Both the position numbers and the translations under genes were made by a program. Positions 1-5,205 of a DNA stretch of 5,873 bases are shown piece by piece. This stretch comes from Clostridia bacterium. GTDB lineage: Bacteria > Bacillota > Peptococcia > DRI-13 > DTU073. The stretch is from NCBI GenBank assembly GCA_028709105.1, contig JAQVYD010000081.1:1-5873 (forward strand), given 5' to 3'. The notes below the pieces were generated by a model. That model ran no database searches. It was not told the DNA's origin and was given only the letters and a program-made list of their open reading frames with translations. Position 1 is the first letter of the stretch. Each line of letters begins with the position of its first letter.

Positions 1-101
1 GCCCGCCCCAAAAAAGCCAGCGGCGTATTCTCAAAAAAATTACTCATTTCTCTCCCGATATTGTCCATATCCCTAAATGGATTCCAAGGTATAAGACTCA
101 C
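1..101 (-). CDS. Hsp20/alpha-crystallin small heat-shock protein, N-terminal fragment (cut by window edge)
   Basis: This is the first 33 codons of a gene that runs off the left edge. The translation begins MSLIPWNPFRDMDNIGREM and continues to SNFFENTPLAFLGR. The opening pattern (S-L-x-P-W-x-P-F-R-x-M-D, then R-E-M and an F-F/L-F pair) is typical of the N-terminus of bacterial Hsp20 proteins, ATP-independent chaperones that hold unfolding proteins in the cytoplasm. The start is GTG at 101. It is supported by the strong ribosome binding site AGGAGGG at 111..117, nine bases upstream. The alpha-crystallin domain itself lies outside the window, so the family call rests on the N-terminal signature only. 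The gene is separated from gdh by a terminator and a palindromic repeat, so it is probably transcribed on its own. I found no CIRCE element and no convincing sigma-A promoter in the 65 bases between its start and the palindrome. Confidence 0.85.
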   Translation of the reverse strand, partial: MSLIPWNPFRDMDNIGREMSNFFENTPLAFLGR

Positions 102-110
102 AAAAATCAG

Positions 111-117
111 CCCTCCT
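111..117 (-). promoter_or_regulatory. Ribosome binding site of the Hsp20 gene
   Basis: The minus strand reads AGGAGGG, nine bases before the GTG at 101. This site fixes the non-ATG start of a gene whose visible part is otherwise very short. Confidence 0.8.
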
Positions 118-166
118 AGATAAATTTTTCAAAGATTAGGTTACCCGCCTTCTCTCTAATTTATGC

Positions 167-234
167 TAATGTGTCAAGGGGACGGGGTTGTTGACACACA
201 GGTGCGTCAACAACCCCGTCCCCTTGACACATTA
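167..234. repeat. Near-perfect 68-bp palindrome, REP/MITE-like element
   Basis: Two 29-base arms (167..195 and 206..234) are exact reverse complements around a 10-base centre (196..205). The centre can add three more pairs after one mismatch. The arms contain the GC-rich block AAGGGGACGGGGTTG, very unlike the AT-rich surroundings. A second level of symmetry is visible: the left arm is itself bounded by GTGTCAA (171..177) and TTGACAC (191..197). Part of this recurs in the right half (GTCAA 206..210, TTGACAC 224..230). Such nested, GC-rich, non-coding palindromes between genes are characteristic of dispersed REP or miniature repeats, some mobilised in trans by a REP-associated tyrosine transposase. 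No transposase is in the window, so assignment to a family is inference. The element sits between the gdh terminator and the Hsp20 gene and has no U-tract of its own. Confidence 0.75.
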
Positions 235-240
235 ATAACT

Positions 241-291
241 AAAAAACCTTTATGTAACACTTCTAATGGAAGTGTCTACATAAAGGTTTTT
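241..291 (-). terminator. Intrinsic terminator of glutamate dehydrogenase gene
   Basis: A 14-bp outer stem (242..255 pairs with 278..291) and a 7-bp inner stem (257..263 with 269..275) are separated by a small asymmetric bulge. A 5-base loop caps the structure. On the minus strand the hairpin ends in GGTTTTTT, a good U-tract, about 20 bases after the gdh stop codon. The A/T ends of the stem make it potentially bidirectional. Confidence 0.9.
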
Positions 292-311
292 AATTGCCTT
301 GGTTTTTTTAC

Positions 312-1550
312 TTAAATCCAGCCCCGGTCTCTCATCGCTTGAACAATTCTATTCGTAGCTATCGCAAAAGCAGCCAAGCGATAATCCTTACAATTATTTT
401 CCTGTTTAAACTTATAAATATCTTCAAAAGCCTTATACATTAACTTTTCCAGTTTTTCCTCCACTTCTTCCGCCGTCCAATAATAGCCCATCCTATTTTG
501 CACCCATTCAAAATAACTTACCGTAACCCCACCGGCATTAGTTAAAATATCCGGTAAAATTGTTATTCCCTTTGTGGCTAATATTTCGTCTGCTTCCGGT
601 GTAATCGGGGCATTAGCCAGCTCGGCGATTACCTTCGCTTTGATCAGAGGAGCATTATCCTTAGTAATTACTTCCTCCATCGAAGCCGGAACCAAAATAT
701 CACAGTCACACTGGAATAATTCCTCTGCAGTAATCTTTTGACCTTTAGGATAATCTTTTAAAGCTCCTGTCCTGGCTTTAATCTCATGGGCTAATTCCAC
801 ATCAATCCCCTGAGGATCATAAATACCCGTTCTTGAATCAGCAATAGCCACTACTTTACTGCCTTCCGCATCGAAAACCCTAGCGGCATTTCCTCCTACA
901 TTCCCAAACCCATGAATAGCTATTTTGGCTTTTTTTAAGGAAATCCCCTCTTTTTCACAAGCCGCTCTTGTTACAAAAAAGCCTCCCCTAGCCGTAGCCG
1001 CATTTCTTCCCACAGAACCACCTATACTTAATGGTTTGCCTGTAATAAAGGCAAAGTCATTCGCTTGGTTAATCACGGCAAACTCATCGACCATCCAGGC
1101 CATAATTTGAGGATTAGTATACATATCCGGTGCCGGGACATCTTTTTCCGAAGAAACAAACTGCGCAATAGCCCGTATATAGCCTCTGCTTAATCTTTCT
1201 AATTCCCCTTCCGATAACTCCTTCGTATTAACAGTAACTCCGCCTTTTCCTCCACCATAGGGCAAACCGATTACGGAACATTTAATACTCATTAATGTTG
1301 CCAAAGCTTTAACTTCATCTAAATCTACATTAGGGTGAAAACGGATTCCCCCTTTAACCGGTCCCAGGACATCAGTGTGCTGCACCCGATAACCTTTAAA
1401 TACTCTAATCCTTCCATCATCCATCCTTACAGAAAAAGTTACCTCTAAAGACCTTCTCGGCTCTAAAAGCGCCTTAGCTGTTTCATCATTCAATTTTAAT
1501 AACTCAATGGCTCTTTTTAATTGATATGCTGCTGTTCCGTTGAAACTCAA
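312..1550 (-). CDS. gdhA: NAD-type glutamate dehydrogenase (Glu/Leu/Phe/Val dehydrogenase family)
   Basis: This 412-residue cytoplasmic enzyme interconverts glutamate with 2-oxoglutarate and ammonia. Its length matches the hexameric RocG/GudB-like class. The N-terminal substrate domain shows GPVKGGIRFHP (Lys66), the catalytic glycine-rich segment LPYGGGKGG (97-104, Lys102) and PAPDMYT with Asp142. The Rossmann domain follows, with GFGNVGG (214-220) and an acidic residue after the second strand (ADSRTG, Asp238). That acidic residue favours NAD over NADP and therefore a catabolic role. ILTNAGGVTVSYFEWVQN near 335-352 is the conserved C-terminal block. The usual N-G-P-T-T segment reads NAPIT here (313-317). 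The start is TTG at 1550: an in-frame TGA at 1571..1569 rules out anything further upstream, and a G-rich ribosome binding site lies at 1559..1564. The gene appears monocistronic, with its own terminator and a long upstream region. A leucine- or phenylalanine-type dehydrogenase is less likely, given length and motifs. The symbol could equally be gdh, gudB or rocG. Confidence 0.95.
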   Translation of the reverse strand: MSFNGTAAYQLKRAIELLKLNDETAKALLEPRRSLEVTFSVRMDDGRIRVFKGYRVQHTDVLGPVKGGIRFHPNVDLDEVKALATLMSIKCSVIGLPYGGGKGGVTVNTKELSEGELERLSRGYIRAIAQFVSSEKDVPAPDMYTNPQIMAWMVDEFAVINQANDFAFITGKPLSIGGSVGRNAATARGGFFVTRAACEKEGISLKKAKIAIHGFGNVGGNAARVFDAEGSKVVAIADSRTGIYDPQGIDVELAHEIKARTGALKDYPKGQKITAEELFQCDCDILVPASMEEVITKDNAPLIKAKVIAELANAPITPEADEILATKGITILPDILTNAGGVTVSYFEWVQNRMGYYWTAEEVEEKLEKLMYKAFEDIYKFKQENNCKDYRLAAFAIATNRIVQAMRDRGWI

Positions 1551-1764
1551 AGTAAATACCCCCCATCTTCATTATTCCCACCAAAACCAATTTCTACAAG
1601 CTAGAGCAAAGTATCGTGGGAACATAACTTTACGATAATATACAAAGTAATATACAACACTTTGCGCAAAAGCGCCAGACCTTCTATCAAAGTATACAAT
1701 ATATTTTCAAATAGCCATACAATACTGAATTTTCCCACTAAGTTATCCCTCTGTCTCAAAACAG
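1551..1764 (-). other. Gdh upstream region with recurring TACTTTG and TTGTATA motifs
   Basis: I see no gene in this stretch. On the minus strand TACTTTG occurs four times (1548..1554, 1607..1613, 1643..1649, 1688..1694). TTGTATA occurs at 1639..1645, 1651..1657 and 1693..1699, with a one-base variant TTGTATG at 1716..1722. Two of these lie inside an exact 10-base direct repeat, TTGTATATTA (1636..1645 and 1648..1657), offset by 12 bases. A perfect palindrome TTTGCGCAAA lies at 1661..1670. Several AT-rich hexamers could be a -10 box, but none has a good -35 at 16-18 bases, so I do not place a promoter. The clustering suggests regulator-binding sites for gdh; no regulator can be named. Confidence 0.4.
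1559..1564 (-). promoter_or_regulatory. Ribosome binding site of gdh (G-run)
   Basis: Six G residues on the minus strand lie eight bases before the TTG start. The run is not the canonical GGAGG but can pair with CCUCC using one G-U pair. It is the only candidate between the in-frame stop and the start. Confidence 0.6.
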
Positions 1765-1799
1765 AAAAGCCTTCTCCTTATTTAAAGGAAGCGGCTTTT
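1765..1799 (-). terminator. Intrinsic terminator after the ADP-ribosylglycohydrolase-family gene
   Basis: On the minus strand AAAAGCC pairs with GGCTTTT. A 2x2 internal loop and a further 6-bp stem (TTCCTT with AAGGAG, one G-U pair) follow, around a 5-base AT loop. The downstream sequence is GGCTTTTCTGTTTTG. It lies about 57 bases past the stop codon at 1857 and separates this gene from gdh. Confidence 0.8.
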
Positions 1800-1856
1800 A
1801 TGTTTCACCCCAAAGATACTGAACTAAATTACATCACTTCTTTAATCTATACACCC

Positions 1857-2924
1857 TTAATATCCCGGATACCGACGCCACCAATCGAGAGTACCTTTAT
1901 ATCCTGTAAAAAGGTCATCCGCTACCTGTAAAAGGATGTCTGTTAATTCGACTTTCTCAATCCACTCAACAGGTATCCCCTCTATCCCTAAATAAGTACC
2001 GAGAATATTCCCCGTAATCGCTCCGGCATTATTACTACCTCCATCATGATTAACCGCTGTATAAAGTGCTTTTTTAAAATCATGGGGATACTTCAAAGCA
2101 GAATACACCGCAATAGCAAGAGCTTCTTCAGCCACCCGCCCTTCTCCGATAAAACTGATCGCTTTCCTTGGTTCTTGATCACTCTTGACCAATTTAATGG
2201 CTTTACGAATACTACTATTACATTCTTCATACCCATTATAATCCGGAAGTTTGTCTAAAGCCTCGGCAACAGCTTCCTCGATTTCTAATCCTTCAATAAT
2301 ACCCGCGATAATATAAGCAAGAACACCCGCTGATAAATATCCACTGGGATGCCCATGCGTTAATGCCGCACACTCACTGCCCAACTCAAAGGCGTTTTCC
2401 TTTGAAACGTAAAGCCCTGCAGGTGCAACCCTCTTCACGCCCCCACAACCTTTACTATCATTTATGTGGTTTTCTATTGTTCCTTGTTTTCCACTGGCTA
2501 AAGCTGATAAACAAGTATTATCCGGCGAACGGTTTACATATAATTCTTTTATTTTGATTAAATAACCGTCATAAACCCCTTCTATATTTTCTTTTTTCGG
2601 GTAGCCTTGTGTATGCAGCCACCGTAAATAAGCATAATAAACAACCGTAGGAGGATAACAGGCTCCCCTTACTCTTTTTCTTGTTTCCGCACGTAATAAA
2701 CCTTCTGCTGTAAATAAGGTCAGTTGAGTATCATCAGTGATTATGGCTTTCCCATTTTCTTCACAAACCAAATCAACAATACCTTCTTCTCCGTATTTTT
2801 CCTTGATCTCATTATATTTTAAAGAATCGACGGTTTCCCCAAGGGCATCGCCAATAGCTCCACCAAGCAAACAGCCTTTGAAGCGTCCAATATCCTTCTT
2901 TTCTCTCATCTTTTTTGCCACCAT
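1857..2924 (-). CDS. ADP-ribosylglycohydrolase-family protein with altered C-terminal metal site
   Basis: The protein has 355 residues, all-alpha, of the DraG/ARH fold. Family members use two metal ions to remove ADP-ribose from proteins or small molecules. Clear family blocks are GGAIGDALGE (21-30), the metal motif TDDTQLTLFTAEGLL (63-77), SKGCGGVKRVAPAGL (157-171) and THGHPSGYLSAG (189-200). The C-terminal metal block is aberrant. Where relatives carry an N-H-x-G-D-S-D-S-T-G type sequence, this protein reads NHDGGSNNAG (292-301), so both aspartates are replaced (Gly296, Asn298) and the Ser/Thr by Asn/Ala. The rest of that helix (AITGNILG) is intact, and there is no frameshift. The start is taken as ATG at 2924, behind GAGGTG at 2929..2934. 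GTG at 2921 is an alternative, and GTG at 2936 would lie inside the ribosome binding site. The gene probably has its own promoter and ends at a terminator. Activity may be lost or altered; the substrate is unknown. Confidence 0.88.
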   Translation of the reverse strand: MVAKKMREKKDIGRFKGCLLGGAIGDALGETVDSLKYNEIKEKYGEEGIVDLVCEENGKAIITDDTQLTLFTAEGLLRAETRKRVRGACYPPTVVYYAYLRWLHTQGYPKKENIEGVYDGYLIKIKELYVNRSPDNTCLSALASGKQGTIENHINDSKGCGGVKRVAPAGLYVSKENAFELGSECAALTHGHPSGYLSAGVLAYIIAGIIEGLEIEEAVAEALDKLPDYNGYEECNSSIRKAIKLVKSDQEPRKAISFIGEGRVAEEALAIAVYSALKYPHDFKKALYTAVNHDGGSNNAGAITGNILGTYLGIEGIPVEWIEKVELTDILLQVADDLFTGYKGTLDWWRRYPGY

Positions 2925-2991
2925 TATACACCTCACATTCGCTTTGAATTTTAGTCAACTATTAATATTTTTAGCACTCACTTTATCTTGA

Positions 2992-3018
2992 ATTATAAAA
3001 CAAATCAGACGCAACCAA
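2992..3018 (-). promoter_or_regulatory. Candidate promoter for the ADP-ribosylglycohydrolase-family gene (proximal)
   Basis: A perfect TATAAT lies on the minus strand at 2992..2997, with TTGGTT (3 of 6) as -35 at a short 15-base spacing. Transcription would start near 2985, giving a leader of about 60 bases. The -35 is weak, so this is tentative. Confidence 0.35.
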
Positions 3019-3085
3019 ATAGTTCGCCAAGTACAATATCTTTGGTTATTTTCCGATAATTTACATTGATAGATTATCCTCGTTT

Positions 3086-3114
3086 ATTATATCACATTTT
3101 CTTTTTGATTACAG
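3086..3114 (-). promoter_or_regulatory. Candidate extended -10 promoter (distal) for the ADP-ribosylglycohydrolase-family gene
   Basis: The minus strand reads TGATATAAT, a consensus extended -10, with TATAAT at 3086..3091. The -35 position (CTGTAA) matches 3 of 6 and overlaps the stop codon of the upstream barrel gene. It would give a leader of roughly 150 bases. No hairpin terminator is visible between the two genes, so read-through is also possible. Confidence 0.4.
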
Positions 3115-3774
3115 CTGCTGCCGATAGTTTTGCATCATTATTTTAAATATTTCCGCCGAAGTAGGAGGTGTATAAGTAATCGCATTCGCACCCGCTTCAA
3201 TTGTGCCCCTGATCGTCTCTTCATTAGGGCCGCCTGTAGCAATAATCGGTATTTCCGGATGCTTTGCCCGGATCTGCTTAACGATTAAAGGCGTTTTTGC
3301 TGCTCCCGATACATTTAAAATTGCAGCTCCAGACTTTAAACGTTCTTCAAAATTCTCATATTCAGAAACTACTGTAACAATAATCGGTATATCAATCTTT
3401 TCATACAGTTCCTTAATAATCTCATTTTTAGTAGGAGCATTAAGCACCACACCCATTGCTCCTTGATGTTCAGCATGTACAGCTAAATTTACCACGCGCT
3501 TACCGGTAGTCGTACCACCACCAACACCACAAAAAACAGGCACACCTGAAACATTAATGATTGATTGCGTAATGATGGGTTGAGGAGTAAACGGATAAAC
3601 AGCAATAACCGCATCAGCATTGCAATTCTTAATAATCGCCACATCTGTGCTAAACAACAAAGATTTTATTAATTTACCAAATATTCTTATTCCACCTACG
3701 GAAGAAATACCCGCAGGCACTCTAACCATGTGCTTACGCAATCTTCCATGAATTTCCGGAACAAAATCCTTCAA
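3109..3774 (-). CDS. Conserved beta/alpha-barrel protein of unknown function (HisA/HisF-like fold, often labelled 'hydrolase')
   Basis: This 221-residue cytoplasmic protein resembles a family of conserved TIM-barrel proteins in Clostridia, recalled here without a search. Visible landmarks are GIRIFGKLIKSLLFSTDVAI (28-47), the strand-loop AVIAVYPFTPQPIIT (55-69), the glycine-rich loop FCGVGGGTTTGKRVVN (81-96), GAMGVVLNAPT (105-115) and AAILNVSGAAKTP (150-162). The C-terminal IIATGGPNEETI...GANAITYTPPT (177-205) resembles the phosphate-binding end of HisA/TrpC-like barrels. No substrate can be inferred. The start is TTG at 3774: GAGGGGGTGATC, nearly a full complement of the 16S 3' end, lies two bases before it. 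Longer ATG-initiated versions (for example from 3837) would translate a tandem repeat into a spurious N-terminus and leave this site inside the gene. A strong promoter lies upstream. Confidence 0.85.
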   Translation of the reverse strand: MKDFVPEIHGRLRKHMVRVPAGISSVGGIRIFGKLIKSLLFSTDVAIIKNCNADAVIAVYPFTPQPIITQSIINVSGVPVFCGVGGGTTTGKRVVNLAVHAEHQGAMGVVLNAPTKNEIIKELYEKIDIPIIVTVVSEYENFEERLKSGAAILNVSGAAKTPLIVKQIRAKHPEIPIIATGGPNEETIRGTIEAGANAITYTPPTSAEIFKIMMQNYRQQL

Positions 3775-3776
3775 TA

Positions 3777-3788
3777 GATCACCCCCTC
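3777..3788 (-). promoter_or_regulatory. Very strong ribosome binding site that sets the TTG start of the barrel gene
   Basis: GAGGGGGTGATC on the minus strand matches 10 of 12 bases of AAGGAGGTGATC, the full anti-Shine-Dalgarno complement. The G-run ends seven bases before the TTG at 3774. It outranks the upstream ATG codons, none of which has such a site. Confidence 0.9.
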
Positions 3789-3801
3789 GTAAAAAGCAAT
3801 A

Positions 3802-3829
3802 CATAATGCATAATGCATAATTCATAATG
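3802..3829. repeat. Four tandem 7-base repeats in the barrel-gene leader
   Basis: On the plus strand the units are CATAATG, CATAATG, CATAATT, CATAATG. They lie between the predicted transcription start (near 3852) and the ribosome binding site. On the minus strand every unit carries an ATG, and because the period is 7 these ATGs fall in different frames. One opens a 15-codon reading frame whose TGA overlaps the TTG start. Confidence 0.85.
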
Positions 3830-3858
3830 AAAAACACTTTTGCACTACAACAAAATTT

Positions 3859-3887
3859 ATTTTATCAAACCTAAGTCTATTTGTCAG
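3859..3887 (-). promoter_or_regulatory. Sigma-A type promoter of the barrel gene
   Basis: On the minus strand the -35 is CTGACA (3882..3887, 5 of 6), the spacer is exactly 17 bases and the -10 is TAAAAT (3859..3864, 5 of 6). The -10 is preceded by TGA, giving an extended -10. Transcription should start near 3852, with a leader of about 78 bases. This is the best promoter in the window, and it sits just after the stop of the upstream reductase gene. Confidence 0.72.
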
Positions 3888-3900
3888 CACCCATATCTTT

Positions 3901-4635
3901 TTAAATTACAAAACCACCATTAGGGCTGATTACTTGCCCCGTGATAAAATCTGCTTCTGCAGAAGCAAGGTAGAGAGCTAAGTGAGCGATTTCCTCCGGT
4001 TTACCAAATCTCAGCAAAGGGGTTTCTTCTTTTAATTGCTTCTTTTCCATATTATTAAGCCCCTCATTCATCTCCGTTTCAATAATGCCGGGAGCAATAC
4101 AATTAACTTGAATCCCTGAAGGACCTACTTCTTTGGCTAAGGCTTTCGTAAAACCGATCATCCCTGCTTTAGCCGTAGAATAAGGAACTTCACAGGAAGC
4201 CCCTACCAGCCCCCAGATCGACGCAATATTGATGATTTTTCCTTTCTTTTGATGAATCATGGACGGTAAAAGACCCTGACAACAATTAAACATTCCTTTT
4301 AAATGAGTGTTGAGCATAGTGTCCCATTCTTCTTCACTAATTTCCGTAAATAATTTAAACTGGGAGATCCCAGCATTATTAATCAAGACATCAATTGAAC
4401 CGAACAGCTTTTCGCCAGTAGCGATCATTTCTGTGACTTGAGCTTTTTGCATTACATCCGCTCTATAAACAGCTACAGTATAGCCTTGCTTAGTAAGCTC
4501 TTGTTCTAACAACCGCGCCTCCCGCTCCGCTTTTAAATAATTAATCATCACATGATAATTATTCTCCGCAAAAACTGTCGCCATCGCTCGCCCTATTCCT
4601 CTGGATGCCCCAGTTATTAGTACGGTTTTTCCCAT
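3901..4635 (-). CDS. Short-chain dehydrogenase/reductase, probable EF-P 5-aminopentanone reductase (YmfI-like; FabG-related)
   Basis: This is a 244-residue classical SDR. It has the nucleotide-binding motif TGASRGIG (8-15), NNAG (87-90 region), catalytic Ser139, Tyr152 and Lys156 (S-x12-Y-xxx-K) and the APGIIETEM loop (181-189). It would use NADPH or NADH to reduce a ketone. Two details fit the YmfI branch better than fatty-acid FabG. One is the block ASIWGLVGASCEVPYS (138-153). The other is HLKG (111-114), where FabG normally has the tetrad Asn before LKG. YmfI in Bacillus reduces the 5-aminopentanone modification on elongation factor P. That assignment is from memory of the family; no EF-P gene is here to support it, and a FabG-like enzyme remains possible. 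The start is ATG at 4635, behind GAGGGG. A TTG at 4662, immediately after the upstream stop, lacks a ribosome binding site. The gene is 27 bases from the SLH-like gene and probably co-transcribed with it. Confidence 0.85.
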   Translation of the reverse strand: MGKTVLITGASRGIGRAMATVFAENNYHVMINYLKAEREARLLEQELTKQGYTVAVYRADVMQKAQVTEMIATGEKLFGSIDVLINNAGISQFKLFTEISEEEWDTMLNTHLKGMFNCCQGLLPSMIHQKKGKIINIASIWGLVGASCEVPYSTAKAGMIGFTKALAKEVGPSGIQVNCIAPGIIETEMNEGLNNMEKKQLKEETPLLRFGKPEEIAHLALYLASAEADFITGQVISPNGGFVI

Positions 4636-4644
4636 CTGTTTTCG

Positions 4645-4650
4645 CCCCTC
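4645..4650 (-). promoter_or_regulatory. Ribosome binding site that sets the reductase start
   Basis: GAGGGG lies nine bases before ATG 4635, inside the short gap after the upstream gene. It decides between that ATG and the longer TTG-started frame from 4662. Confidence 0.75.
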
Positions 4651-4662
4651 TAAATCCTGCAA

Positions 4663-5160
4663 TTATTTCAACGTTTCTTTTATCTTCAGATAACGAACAG
4701 CCAATACCCCTAACTCAGCTCTAGTTACTGGTTTGTCAATGGACATTATTAATCCGCCCACAGTGCTTCGTCCTCTTAAAAGCCCTGCCTTTTTAGCCTT
4801 GCCCAGGATCTCATTGGATTTTTTACAGTACGCACAAGTATCTTGAAAATCCCGCAAGATTTCGCGACATTCTTGCTCACTTAATGTTTTTACCGCTAAT
4901 TCCTCCACCATATAGTGAAAGATCTTGAATCTGGAAAGTTTATTCTGAGGCCTTTTTTTTATGCCCGTCAACTTCAGGATTTTTTCCTGCAGTTCTTTCC
5001 CGGCAGGTTGATCTAAATCTTCCCTGACCTCAATTTGATATTTGCTTTTTAAATTATGTAAATCCCCTTCCGCCCAGTGCTTTTCTGCAGCCAAAATGTT
5101 TTCTGAAAATAAACACAACGCCACTAATACCAGCATAATGATCCATATTTTTTTCTTCAA
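4663..5160 (-). CDS. Small secreted protein with two degenerate SLH-like repeats
   Basis: This 165-residue protein has a typical signal peptide: basic MKKK, a hydrophobic core IWIIMLVLVALCLF and a probable cleavage after LAA (residue 25). The mature part resembles two S-layer-homology repeats. The first begins HWAEGDLHNLKSKYQI (28-43) and has DLDQPAGKELQEKILKL (48-64) where SLH has its P-x-T-R-x-E motif. The second runs FQDTCAYCKKSNEILGKAKKAGLLRG (105-130) to DKPVTRAELGVLAVRYL (142-158), with an intact T-R-A-E. SLH repeats normally anchor proteins to secondary cell-wall polymers and usually occur in threes, so a two-repeat protein with no other domain is unusual. CxxC (Cys109, Cys112) lies in repeat two. 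TTG at 5160 is chosen because AGGAGGAG lies just upstream and the signal peptide starts there. The longer frame from 5235 has no ribosome binding site. No exact function is known. Confidence 0.75.
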   Translation of the reverse strand: MKKKIWIIMLVLVALCLFSENILAAEKHWAEGDLHNLKSKYQIEVREDLDQPAGKELQEKILKLTGIKKRPQNKLSRFKIFHYMVEELAVKTLSEQECREILRDFQDTCAYCKKSNEILGKAKKAGLLRGRSTVGGLIMSIDKPVTRAELGVLAVRYLKIKETLK

Positions 5161-5165
5161 CGCTA

Positions 5166-5175
5166 TTCTCCTCCT
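5166..5175 (-). promoter_or_regulatory. Ribosome binding site of the SLH-like gene
   Basis: AGGAGGAGAA on the minus strand, with GGAGG nine bases before the TTG at 5160, supports the short form that begins with a signal peptide. A second purine-rich site, AAAGGAGG, lies a little upstream (about 5192..5199) but faces an ATG in another frame only one base away. Confidence 0.8.
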
Positions 5176-5205
5176 GTCTTGGTGTTGCCATTCCTCCTTT
5201 TTTCT

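Noticed and set aside
172..229. TTGACA hexamers facing outwards from both ends of the palindrome as -35 boxes
   Set aside because: Neither has a -10-like hexamer at 16-18 bases. They look like part of the repeat itself.
1662..1931. 89-codon plus-strand open frame between the ADP-ribosylglycohydrolase-family gene and gdh
   Set aside because: It overlaps the terminator and the end of a real gene, has no ribosome binding site or recognisable domain, and has shadow-like composition.
2953..2958. TTGACT on the minus strand as a -35 box upstream of the ADP-ribosylglycohydrolase-family gene
   Set aside because: The position 17 bases downstream falls in the ribosome binding site and has no -10 resemblance.
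2971..2979. TTAGCACTC, identical to one half of a CIRCE heat-shock operator
   Set aside because: The second half (GAGTGCTAA nine bases later) is absent, and the adjacent gene is not a chaperone gene.
2737..2991. Plus-strand open frame opposite the start of the ADP-ribosylglycohydrolase-family gene
   Set aside because: It is the antisense shadow of a well-supported coding region. The same applies to plus-strand frames at 925..1110, 2046..2258, 2363..2557, 3203..3466 and 5042..5380.
3775..3837. N-terminal extension of the barrel protein (MFFIMNYALCIMYCF...)
   Set aside because: It is a translation of the 7-base tandem repeat. The near-perfect ribosome binding site lies inside it and points to TTG 3774.
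5060..5191. Short minus-strand frame starting ATG 5191 (MATPRQEENSVEEKN...) as a leader peptide before the SLH-like gene
   Set aside because: The GGAGG lies only one base from the ATG, too close to be an efficient site, and most of the frame overlaps the real gene out of phase.
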